NCBI GenBank assembly: GCA_003008705.1
Contig: PDUO01000035.1
Coordinates: 192,101 to 256,100 of the forward strand
Direction of reading: 5' to 3'
Origin: Pezicula radicicola
Taxonomy: Eukaryota; Ascomycota; Leotiomycetes; Helotiales; Dermateaceae
DNA length: 64,000 bases
Shown: positions 1 to 10,136 of the stretch, piece after piece
Layout: every line of letters begins with the position of its first letter
Position numbering within the stretch: the first letter of the stretch is position 1
Position numbers and translations under genes: made by a program
Notes under the pieces: model-generated
Told to the model about the DNA's origin: nothing
The model's input: only the letters and a program-made list of their open reading frames with translations
Database searches by the model: none

Positions 1-39
1 TCATGATGTAGTTAAGATATTTGAAGAAGGAAAAACTCT

Positions 40-1136
40 ACTCTTGAAGATGTTTTCGAGTATATCATTGACCAGCTAGGCAATGATGATAATCCTTTCT
101 TCTTTAACGGCAGCACGGAAGAAGCATTTTCAGGTATATCTTCAGGAACTTCTGAATTTCTCAACCAAGAGCTCTCCGTCGAGAGCACCATGTCCTCAAA
201 AACCTTATTTCCTGGCCTTCTTCCTCTATATGAAGATGTTGTGAGTCCCAACCCCTAATTTCATAGTTAATCTTCAAAGCTAACCTTCTCTAGACCAATG
301 ATCAGAATAAAGTTTAGATAATTAAGAACGCCGTGCTGTCTTATATATCAATCCCTAGCAGATTTATCGTTAAGAAGATGGTGTTACTTCAGATTCCAAC
401 CTTTTTGGAAGTTCAGATAGTGAACAGGAAGAAGAGTCTGCAAGTTACCAAACTCTGCTGCAATATCCTGATACAATAATCTTTAGAGCTAGAACCCCCC
501 TCCCGCAGAAGTCGCAAGAACCAGTTGTACCTCCGAAACCACATTCAGAGACACTATCGCCTCCTCCACCTTTGCCAGCTACCCTGGCAACTCGAATACC
601 ACATGCCCAAAAGAAACAGTGCAATAGGTGCAGAGATCTTCATTGCGCTTGTTTTTATATAGGAGATTCCCATCTCGGACAATGTGAGCCATACAAGGAT
701 GAGGACTTATGATTCGCCAAATACAAACTCCTACGCCAGATGCAAGCAGAAGGGGGTTAATTGTTCTTTCACACCAGAATCTCCTACCATTTACGTTTCG
801 TGTTTGGCTGATGGTATGGAGTGCCTCGAACAGCAGCTGGAAGCGCAGCGAACATTTCCTGTCCTTACACGGCCCGAGTTTATTCCAAACTTCGAAACAA
901 ACAAAGGACCTCTCATATATCGGTGGTCAAAGAAAAGTACGACGCAGATCCAGTCTACTACTGCAGAAACTGTGGCATCTTTCCTTGGTATTTCGGTGGA
1001 GAATCTCACCTGCATACGAATCTCAAAATGGAAGCTTCTTTTCGGCCCGCCGACGTTGGCTCGGATAAGATCCATCAGGTCAGAATCGATGTTTTCACGC
1101 CACGAAGATTACAACGACCCTAACCTTCGCTCATAG
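40..1136 (+). pseudogene. Decayed Zn-cluster-like gene
   Basis: The plus strand reads as protein-like sequence in several pieces. From 45 to 240 it is open and acidic, ending at a GTGAGT donor with a possible acceptor near 293. From about 380 to 712 it is open again, Ser/Pro-rich, and leads into a Cys cluster beginning KKQCNRCRDLHCAC. That frame stops with TGA at 712. The next frame (684-1136) contains RCKQKGVNCSF, which resembles the second half of a fungal Zn2Cys6 cluster. A third frame (821-1123) carries another Cys pair, YYCRNCG. No single splice pattern I tried joins all the pieces, and an expected Cys is replaced by Tyr. A frameshifted zinc-cluster regulator is the simplest reading; an intact gene with unrecognised introns is possible. 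The start is outside or at the window edge. Confidence 0.35.
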
Positions 1137-2494
1137 CTTTCCTTTACACGGTCGTTGTTTCAAGCACCTATTAGTGTCATTGTTACGCTTGTACTTAAAG
1201 GAACAGAAGGCCTAACAGCCTTAGTTGCAGAGTAGATTTCATTGCATATAAAATACAAACACCTTTTCGATAGGGTCTGCATACTCGATCTAGATAGATA
1301 TAATAACAACCGAGACCTAAGCGTCTAGTTTAGGGCCTATCGCCCTAGCAACAATTTACCTTTATAACTGCATTTGTATAGGACCTCCTTGATTCTATAA
1401 CCAGCCAGTTGGAAAGTCGACTAGCGTAGGAATTTATAAGAATAATACGCTCTACCAAGGGTGGAAGACAAGCAACTCAGGAACAAAATACCTATCTAAG
1501 GAATTTAGGAACACGCAAGATCTAGTAGGACATTATATGCACTATCAATATATGTCACTTTAACATACCTAGTTAAGAGGGTACTACAAAAAGGTTAGAT
1601 GCACGTGTTACCGCCAAGGGCGTCTAAAACGAACACAGCCTTAAGTACCATCTATTACAATTCCTATCTCAACTTATAATAACACACTCTTTACCTATAA
1701 GAAATCTATATGTTCAGTGACGATGTGCAGGTTCTCTACAACAAATTCTTTACACCTAGAGCGACATATCATGATACATATGGCGCATACAGGGGTCTTC
1801 GAGTTATACACAGAAGAGAACTCTTTTAATTGGACTGACAATTCGTCCGTTGTGTTTCCAGAAGATCACTACCCTACAGAGCCCTAAAGCCTATACTATT
1901 GCTAGCAAAGCAATTGTTAGTAGAGCAATTGTAACTATGAACTAAGAAAGCATGAATCCAGCTTTGGCCTCAAGATTCACTACTACTTTCTGCCTAGAGA
2001 TATCTGGGATCGGATTATAGAGGATATACTAGAAAACGCTATGCTTCCCTCTCCTCGCCGCTTACGAGGAGCCGCTCTTCCAATCAGACCAACCCAAATT
2101 GCGAACAACACCATTGCTCCCTCTTCCAATCCTGCAGCAGATCCTACTGATTTTTTTCCGCGCTGGGTGGGAGAATTATCCCTAGTGTATCTCTTAACAA
2201 TCTACGAGGGTTATCCACTTCTCCAAAGGAATCTAAATTAGGTGATGGTTCTAATCAAGAATAGGGCAAGGACAGATGTGCTTCATGTCAGCCCTTCTGC
2301 CGATTCACAGCAAATTAGCTACTATAGCATAAACTTTGATTTGGGATGATTGCTCTACAGATTTAGATCATAGAAGAATTGTAGTCACACTTTTGTTTTC
2401 ATACTAGTATTTGTGAGCATACCAATTTCATTGAACTTAACGGATCCAAAGGTTGTAAGATCTTTTAATTCCTCTACTCAGATAAAACGCGGCG
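1137..2494. other. Gene-free AT-rich spacer
   Basis: No convincing coding sequence is seen on either strand. The stretch is AT-rich, with many stops in all frames. A 66-codon open frame at 2041-2241 has no supporting features. It could be a mutated transposon relic, but no terminal repeat or transposase-like segment was recognised. Confidence 0.4.
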
Positions 2495-3734
2495 CTAGTA
2501 ACTTATTTCAAGAAGCCTTCTCACACACTTTGCCAACTTGATCCCTCTCTCGTCGTCCAATCCACACATGTGCTCAACGATGCTATTACCATCATTCGGA
2601 TCCAAAAAAATCTGCCCTTCTCCATTTTCGCTGTACAAGTCCCACGCCAACTGGCTACCAGCCGTGTTTGACCATATAATCGTCATGTGGCGGTACTTTG
2701 TGCGTAATTCCGAACCCTGCAAGTCAAAACTCTCAAGTCAGTTACATTGTTCTCAAAATGTATGACCGATCCTACTCCAATGGTGGAAGACATGGTTATG
2801 GGTGCGTCGATTAAACACAGCCCAGGGTCCAAATGATAGCAAATATATTCCGAATTGTACGCACCAAATAAGGAGTTCCAAAGGTTAGTTGTGCTGTTCT
2901 CGCGAAGATTCGGCAAAGCGAAGCGAGCACACATACGACAGTTCGCCGCTTAAAATATGAGATATGAAGAGGACGTGATATTTTCCACGTCTTTTCTTGT
3001 TGTATACGCACAGTCTCACCACCCTTAATCTTGGCCTGAAGAACCTTCTTGAATTTGTCGTAATCGATGGTTTTGGGCACATACATGTTCCACTCGTAAT
3101 CGATGTAGTAACACTTGAGTTTCAGATAGAAAAGCGTAGTCTGCGGATCCCAAATTCCAATGTTTGGCATACGACTCTTCTTCAACCAGGGCTTGCTGTT
3201 GAACCAAATCTGTATCTCCTGCCGTACTTCTTGGCATGTTGCTGAAAGTAAGCCCATGGTGTTTATACTATTCTTCCTTCCTCGCTGGATATCGATGTTG
3301 ATCAAGCGAGCTCGAGGTATATTTCCGTCGAAATTATCATGGTCGTCCGCTTCATTGGCTATCCACTCTGCTATCGTTCGATCGTTGATAATATAATCAT
3401 AGATAATAAACCGAATGTCGCGTAATTTGTGTGAGAGGAATAGGCAGCCTGGCTGTGGCAAGATTGGCTTGGTTATCGGAGCGGTGGTTGGTAAGACCTC
3501 TTCTTCCTCTGTGCCTTTAATCGCAATTCTTACTTGGCGAGAGCTTTGTGCTGTTGAGGAAACTACGGATCCTCTCAACGCACTTCGAAAACCCCGATTG
3601 TTATTGCCACCGATATCCACTGAAGACTGTGTTGACGTTTGCTCCGGCAGCTCGCTAAATTTGTTTGACGACAAACATGATGTTGTCATTGATAAATTCT
3701 CACTCTCGGAGTCCTCAACCTCAATTTCGCCCAT
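2495..3734 (-). CDS. Unknown protein with fungal 2EXR/F-box-like region
   Basis: A long open frame runs from an ATG at 3824, with a more likely start at 3734 (MGEIEVEDSES), into an acidic, Ser-rich N-terminus. A block follows, FLSHKLRDIRFIIYDYI with MGLLSATCQEVRQEI further on, which resembles the short 2EXR-type domain common in uncharacterised fungal proteins. The last exon (2716-2495) encodes a compact, protein-like C-terminus ending LLEISY. The middle is uncertain. One frame-consistent model uses a GTGCGT donor at 2864 and an acceptor at 2717; another uses a GTGAGA donor near 3018 and opens a better-looking frame (CARFALPNLRENS). Function is unknown. Transcript reads would settle the introns. 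Confidence 0.55.
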
Positions 3735-3824
3735 ATTGCTGCCTTTCAACTCTTCATGGTGACTGTAGAAAGAGAAAGCCAGATCTCTGTGTGATACAAT
3801 TTTACGAACTAAAGTCCGTCGCAA

Positions 3825-4120
3825 GCCGGGCTCAGTTCGAGGAAAGTCAAAATCACCCTAAAGTACCCACGCAACACTTGATAGCCAAGTAAGTTTTGGT
3901 AATTGTGTCAACTGAAATTCGCCATTAGCAAACAGCAATATTACTCAGTTGTGAATGTTTCTAGGCAAGGAGATCTACCCCCAAAAAAGCCAAAAAACAA
4001 AAAACAAAAACAAAAACAAACAGTAGGATTCCTAGATAAGCCACAAGAAAGCTCTGCCGGAAACAGATACATAACCACAAGTAAGAATGCGAAAAGAAAA
4101 AATAACAAAAATAAAATTCT
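3825..4120. other. Spacer, A-rich
   Basis: Short intergenic stretch with poly-A and AAAACA-rich runs at about 3986-4020 and 4091-4115. The oligo-A run (T-rich on the minus strand) lies just beyond the 3' end of the minus-strand tRNA and would serve as a Pol III terminator. No gene is seen. Confidence 0.4.
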
Positions 4121-4156
4121 TGCCCTCGGTGAGAATCGAACTCACGATCTGTGGAT

Positions 4157-4190
4157 TACAATGATGTTTAGCACCAATGTCATATGAAGA
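4157..4190 (-). other. Canonical tRNA intron (position 37/38)
   Basis: A 34-nt insert directly 3' of the anticodon-adjacent A. This is the standard eukaryotic nuclear tRNA intron site, cut by the tRNA splicing endonuclease. It includes ATATGAC, which can pair with the CAT anticodon as in other fungal pre-tRNAs. The boundary is ambiguous by one A. Confidence 0.7.
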
Positions 4191-4205
4191 TATGAGACCA
4201 CCGCT

Positions 4206-4259
4206 CTAATTTGACTGTTAGTAACCTATTTCCAATAAAGCAATATTGAACGCTCTTAC
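4206..4259 (-). other. GT-AG intron-like insert in the tRNA D arm
   Basis: The 54-nt insert begins GTAAG, contains TACTAAC about 11 nt before its end and finishes TTAG, so it has all three signals of a fungal spliceosomal intron. Removing it exactly joins GGTTAG to AGCGG and restores a normal 9-nt D loop and GCTC/GAGC stem. The sequence TTAG occurs at both the exon edge and the insert end, and AGAGCG is found just inside the insert and again in the exon, so an origin by local duplication is also possible. Confidence 0.6.
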
Positions 4260-4282
4260 CTAACCAACTGAGCCACGAAGGC

Positions 4283-6223
4283 TGTTTGCAATGTTTGTGT
4301 ACATATTTCCTTTTTCAATATATGAATGGAAGTTTTGGTGGGTGCCCAGTCTTATTTTGAGAATTAACTAGACCCACCTCAGTTACTAACCACGTCCGAA
4401 AGTCACCACAATGAAAACTAAGAAATGATGTAGCAATTCCGGGATTCTTAGCTTGTTATGGGCGGGGGTCTGTGTTTGGATTCAGGGTTGTGGGGATATA
4501 GGAATTAGGAGTTGATTTTCAATCTTTGGTGATGAAATCAGCAAAACTTGAATAGTAAACTCAAGGCTATAGCACCGAGTAAAATCGTTACAGGATTTTT
4601 TCTCGGAGAAACTAGGTTTGAATAAAGTATTAATGTGCTCGTTTGTATGAGCTAATAATCTTACCTATCCACTGTTTCTGCAGCAATCGCGATACTAACT
4701 TCTCAGTATTTCCTACTAGCTCAGATACTCAAGAGACACTTTATGCCTTAGAATGTGATCAATGGCACGCGCATCTCAGGCCTAGGAGAAGTCTCATCTT
4801 ATAGAAATTATAAAACCACCCGAAAACGAATCAATGCTACGTGACTATGTCTAGGAGTCTAAAATAATGTTCATATAGTAGCATAGTAACTCACTTAGCT
4901 TGAGTAACTCGCTTGCGCAACATTCTTACGCAGCCATAGATGAGCTTAGAAAGCATTATAATATGCCAGCTTTCTGCAACTATAACACCACAACTCGCTG
5001 TCAAATAAGTTCACTTAAATTCCAATAAAATAAAGTTCAAGTAAAGAACAAAAGTGTAGTCATGTAAGTATAAGATATGTGAAATCAGTCCGGTGAGTCC
5101 CCTAGGTCAAGCGGGGTATCTTGTTCGACCTTAAAAGGGTCGTTTAAGTCGATTAATTAAGTTACCCAACTCTAGCTTAGTGTAAGTGGTTTACATAAGT
5201 GTGTTATCTATTATCTTGTGGAAGTACCCAGGTATATTAGTACCTACATTTTGCGGAAGAAATTCTAGGATCCATAAGACTATTTCAGATTCTGTCATCA
5301 CCGTCCTAGAAGTAAAAAGATAGCAATAGCCTCATTCACCTAGGACGGAGAACTCATATCATGTAATAAGCAACCTCAACCCATTCCCCAACCTAGCAGC
5401 CTCAAACCCCCTCCTTGATAAAGAAAAAAAAAGAACATCACACCTCTCAGTTCTCGCAGCTGCATCTAGAAGCATAATAGTCCACTTCAACAAATCAAGC
5501 CCAGATTTCAGTCTCTCATTGTCACATCTGAACAGGAAGTTAAGTCATACTAACTATCCCTAATAAGCAACCGGAGGGCATAATATCACAGTCGAAGAAA
5601 GTCTGAGGGCAATTTGGCAGAGAACAATTTTTTATCCGACTACACATGAAATCAAAAGTTGTAGCCAAAACTCTAAAACTTCTCTCCTCCATATCATTGC
5701 TTAGAAAGTGGAATTTATCGTTATAACTAATAGCCAGTTAGGTTGGATGAGATCTGGTACCTGATTCTCCGAATACATGTCTGGTAAAAACAATTGTTCC
5801 AAACTCCCTTTCTCTTTCCCTTTCTCATTCACAGGAAGTAATTGAAAGTCATCTCCTCTAGTATCAGTGCCACATAGTAGTTGGTTCCTCAAATTTTTCT
5901 AACCGAAGAAGTGATATAATAATTCCAGACAGTCATTCCCGTATTGCCTTTAGCTTTTTTTAACATACTATAGTGCCCTTCAACGGTAAAGCACTATAAC
6001 TCCATTCATCTACTCGTGCATCCAGAAAGTCCAATTACAGACCAGAAACAGCACCCTCCATATCAAAGATCATAGAACACAGATTCCCGTCAAAATTTAC
6101 AAAACGGATCTCCTCCCACCTTCTCGTTCCCCAAAGGTGCTTCAAGACGAAATATACTTACCTACCCATTAAAGAACAGCAAACCATAAGCTACAAAATC
6201 CTTCCATCAGTCCATACCAAAAT
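4283..6223. other. Long gene-poor AT-rich interval
   Basis: No supported gene. A 63-codon minus-strand frame at 5892-5701 is protein-like in places but has no recognisable motif, flanking exons or start context. At 4889-4915 there is a weak copy of the dispersed TTGAGTAACT motif. The region is rich in A/T and in stops on both strands, consistent with old, mutated DNA. Confidence 0.4.
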
Positions 6224-6450
6224 TTAATCAATCAGCACTTGAACCATGGAGTCTCCGCGATTCACAACTACCTTGCACCATTTTAAAATTTGCTCCTTCA
6301 CCGACTCACAAACTGAAAGTATTAAAACTTCATGACAATTTGCCACTAACACTGGAAGCCAGGGATATATATCGACTAGATCATATACTGCATCCCGAAT
6401 AAATCCCATAAGAGACCGCTCCTCCCCCTCCCCCCCCCACCTTCGACTGC
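6224..6450 (-). pseudogene. Possible fragment related to the 16.6-kb gene
   Basis: The minus-strand frame 6409-6224 encodes 61 residues including DLVDIYPWLPVLVANCHEV. The protein at 16589-17821 contains DLVDIKPWAIKCIDSCRHI, with the same spacing of DLVDI, PW, C and H. Immediately upstream a short open piece (LLNLICA) could be a preceding exon. No start codon context or complete gene could be built, so a decayed partial paralogue is my best reading; chance similarity over about 30 residues is possible. Confidence 0.3.
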
Positions 6451-7264
6451 ATACTAAGTATCAATATCAATATCAATATCAATAACGCCCTAAGCGCAAA
6501 TAAGATTAAGCAAACCTGGAATCTCCTCCACCACCCTAGCGGGGGGGAAAGAAAAAAATTGATCTAGCTGTGCAAGATCTGCATTTGTTTTTGCATCTGC
6601 ACTGCATCTACAGTAGGTACATGAGGCTGTCATGCAACTCTAGTTAAACTCAATCTGCACGCTGCATACTCGCTTAACTAGAAAAGGAGGCGAGCGAAAT
6701 TCTTTGGGTATAATTTAAACTCCGTCATTTACCGCCTCGAAAGTAGATCAAGGTGCCCTCTTATACTACGGCAATTGCCCTTACCAGCGACAGGGAACCT
6801 CCTAGAAGATCTTCGCTGCCAGTTTTGCAGTGATCTGCAAGCGTTTAGAGAGGCCTAGAGACTTGCACAATAGACCGATGGTTTTTACGCTTTTTATGTT
6901 CGAGGAGAGAAGGACGAAGCAACTGTTCACAAATATCCTGTTAATTTTGGTTCATAATTCACATAATATGTAGAAGAAAAGCATACGAATCATAAAAACA
7001 CCTATCAACTTTTGAATACATTCTAAACACAAAACCGTTGGCTGGTATAAGAATCCAACCCAGAATACACCGATTATATGCAGCCATGATGGGGCAGCAA
7101 CTAGCTATTACCCATTTCTGACAACGCCAAAGATCCGAAGTGGTATGAAGTCATCATCCTGTCGTAACCAATTCTCCATAAACACCACCAAACCCTCCCA
7201 GTATATTCAATCATTACGCTTCATAACCTCCATTTCATGTACAATTATCATAAAAATATCTTCA
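6410..7264. other. Spacer with short tandem repeat
   Basis: Contains four copies of the hexamer ATCAAT at about 6459-6484, C-rich and G-rich homopolymer runs (6420-6440, 6541-6547) and otherwise no gene. The part nearest 7265 is the 3' flank of the arrestin-type gene. Confidence 0.5.
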
Positions 7265-10094
7265 TTACGTGGCCGAGACCCCGTTCTCGTTTCGTCTTTC
7301 CTGACTTAGTCTGCTATCGAACTGCGCAGGGTTAAACATGAATTCCCTTGGGATGTCCATGCTTCGTGCTATCCTACCGCCAGGAGTTCGAGGGTTCACA
7401 ACATTCACTCGACCACGATTTGCGGCTCTTTGTGAATCCTCGTCGTCTGTTTGGTCATCGTCATCGTATACTTGTGACAGTCTTTCAAAGTATCCAGCCA
7501 TACCATCAACACTAGGCGTCCCAAAGACGTCTTCATACATCGGTGGTGGAGTTGCTGCCGGTGGTGGGGGCTGTTCGTCGTCAAAGCCGGGCGGTGCATA
7601 GCTAGGATTTCGTAGTAAATGAATAGGCCTGTCTTGTACTAGGTGTGATCTTTGGACTCCCGCAGCGGCGTTCGTGGAAAGATGTGCTTGAGGCGGCCTG
7701 GCTAGATTTGGAACCTCGGGACGCGCAGGCTCTTCGAAGTTGAAACTCTCGAGAGTTGGTACGCTGCCTGTCGAAGATGCCGGTGACACGTTTGAGGGTG
7801 CTGCATTAGGACAACCACAGACATGCTGTTGACTTTGGATACCGGAGTTCAGATCTGTATATTCTGGCAGAGCTAGGTTTGCTTGAGTGGCACGGCAATT
7901 AAGAATGGAGAACGGAGAGTCAATAGAAATCTCGAAATGCCGACGCTTTTTGCCCGTGGGATCATCTGTGTCTTGCCGCGAGATACGCATAACAATCTAG
8001 TATCATTGTTAGTGACCAGTCCATGACAGGTGTTGAGACGAATCTACCTTAATCCAATGATGCGTATTGACATTTTTCCAGGTACAGTCATGATGAAGCA
8101 GCTTTGTTCTATCTTTGGCCATCATCTCGCACGTGGGAAGCTGCACATTCATCTCCATTTCCGTTTGAGTCCAGAATGCCTCGTGTCCGATATCAAGATC
8201 TCCTAGCAAGTTATCAGTTGGTTCAGGCAGCGGTTCTGCTTCAATTCCCTGCCGCATTGCAACAAGTTCTCGTTGCCTCATTTCGAATTGTCGTGCTCTT
8301 TCTCTGCTATCTGGGGTCGGTTCGCCTCCTGCGTTGACTCTAACCTCTGAACCTGCGTATTCTTTGGCCAAAGGCTTCCCAGCGACCTTCTCAAGCAGAA
8401 GAATTTTCCGCGTAGTATCCTTCCTCGTGACTTTCCTGTTGCTCGTGAAGTATTCCAAGCTCTCGCTAACATACACTTTGATCTTATGAATCTGTACCTT
8501 GGCTAACGGTGTAAGTTTGAAGGCGATCGGTATTCTCGATCCGAGAGGAAAGGACTTCCCAGATATCATGATCTCGTAATGCAGTTGATCCTCCCATTTC
8601 CTGCTGATTGAGATGGGTTCCACCAACTCTAGTGAGTCTTCAGATGGCGAGCGGACAACAGGGATTTCCTTGAAGCCTTGAAGGTTTGCTCGAAACGTGC
8701 CGGCTCGTTCTATAAGCACTTCTAACTGCCATTTTACTGTTGCGAGTTGTAGATTGGTCGTTTCCGGACTATTATTGTCGATTGGTATCTCAAAAGGGTA
8801 CTCGTAGACCCCAGGATGGAAGACCTTGTAGCCTTTTTGCTGTGGTGTTGGGGCGTGTGCTTTGGAGTCCTCTTTGCCGAAACTTCTAGACTGGTTGCTT
8901 TGCAACGATAGCCTCTTCATGTCCTTGGCTGTCGGTACGGACAGCATGCTTGACCTGTTTGACCTGTTGCTAAGGATTGGCATGGAAAAGCCAGATGGGG
9001 ATGGAGATGTAGACCGATCTACATTTGTGGTTGAAAGGTTGGCGAGATTGGTGATTGATTCTAGAGCAGTCTTCAAATTCAAGGTGTCACTGAATGCATA
9101 ATTACATAAGGCACCATAATTCGACTCTGCTCCAGCAAACTGTGCGTTGAAGAATGGCATGTGCTCGGTTTTGAGTGATTCCTCCTCAAAAAGCTCCGAC
9201 TTAGCTGGAGGGATACCTGAACTACTGTTAGCAAATAAACTTATTTTAAATGGTGTTAGAGAATTTACCTTCTGGCCAGTCAGTTCGCGCTCTTCCTGTG
9301 AACTTCATCGTCACAGCCTTGATCTTGGCTGCCTTCGTGACATCGATGCGTAATTTCCCTCGTAGAATTGCCGCCGGGTTCGATGATGAGTGTGATGTTG
9401 TGCCATCGTGGTCAAGACCAACTAAGTAAATCACCGGCTCCGCCAGATATATTGATGCTGAGACGCCATTTGCTGAGCATAGGGGTTTCTCTACACCATG
9501 TGGCGCCGCTGGTCTACTTTGAACAGGCGCGAGGAATGAGCGATCTGTACAGGTCTGCCTGTCCCTTTGTGAAACAGTCGCCCCTTGAGATCCTTGGGGC
9601 TCAACAATTCCTGGTCTCGATAACATTGCAGGATCTTCTAACCTAGCGTTCGCTAGAGTTCTCCTCGCGAGTATTGTTGCTGGGTCTGACGATGCTAACG
9701 ACAAAGAAGTTCGGAGGGAACGGGTTGTTTCTGGACTTATTGACCTTGTCGAATTTCCCGCGGAGGACGTAGCGGTACTGGAGTTCGAGGAGAACGGAGA
9801 GAAGACCGAGCCCAACACTCGCTTTGCGTTCTCGCGTGAAGCCAGTTTCTTAAATTGAAGACCCAGGCGTGAAGGCTTCTTTGGTTCTGGCGGAGGTGGG
9901 AGAGGTCGAAGGTCGAATGGAATAAAGCCCGCTGGGAGACGAGTGATGTGTATGGAGTGAGGTCGTGCTTGTCGTGGTCTGCAGGGAGGACTTGGTAGCC
10001 GCACTGCTTGTAGTCTTTCGGCTTTCAGGTTGCTCGTTGGTGTGTAGTATACAGTACCTCTGCGGGTGTAGTATTGAAAGCGGGGGGAGTCTAT
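7265..10094 (-). CDS. Arrestin-related trafficking adaptor (ART family)
   Basis: Three exons (10094-9269, 9216-8048, 7996-7265) give 908 residues, with introns of 52 and 51 nt in frame. An upstream in-frame ATG at 10136 is possible. The first ~200 residues are basic and Ser/Thr-rich. Arrestin-type beta-sandwich sequence then runs across intron 1 (MKFTGRARTDWPEG to PPAKSELFEEE). The arrestin C-domain follows in exon 2 (YPFEIPIDNN, IPIAFKLTP) and ends HHWIKIVMRISR across intron 2. The C-terminal tail is disordered and contains PPPMYEDVF near residue 816, a PPxY motif. In this family PPxY binds the HECT ubiquitin ligase Rsp5/NEDD4 to direct endocytosis of plasma-membrane transporters. Which ART subgroup it belongs to (CreD/Rod1-like or other) cannot be told here. 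Confidence 0.85.
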
Positions 10095-10136
10095 CATGTT
10101 GCACAACCATGAGTTAGTGATCTCATTTCCTGCCAC

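Larger units (their letters stand above)
4121..4282 (-). tRNA. tRNA-Met (CAT), elongator, with two inserts
   Basis: Read on the minus strand, the acceptor stem GCCTTCG (4282-4276) pairs with CGAGGGC (4128-4122), followed by discriminator A. The D stem is GCTC/GAGC, the anticodon loop is CTCATAA (anticodon CAT), and the T arm is GTGAG TTCGATT CTCAC with an intact B box. The mature form is 74 nt, and the U31-U39 mismatch also occurs in yeast elongator tRNA-Met. Two inserts interrupt it: a 34-nt insert at 4190-4157 at the usual 37/38 site, which contains ATG able to pair with the anticodon, and an unexpected 54-nt insert at 4259-4206 inside the D arm. The 54-nt insert lies between the A and B boxes. 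The gene may be functional if both are removed; otherwise it is a pseudogene. Confidence 0.85.

Noticed and set aside
4206..4259. Idea that the tRNA D-arm insert belongs to the same introner family as copies A-D
   Set aside because: Only short matches (TTCAAT, CTAAC) are shared; the insert is half the length and lacks the GAGTTT 3' block.
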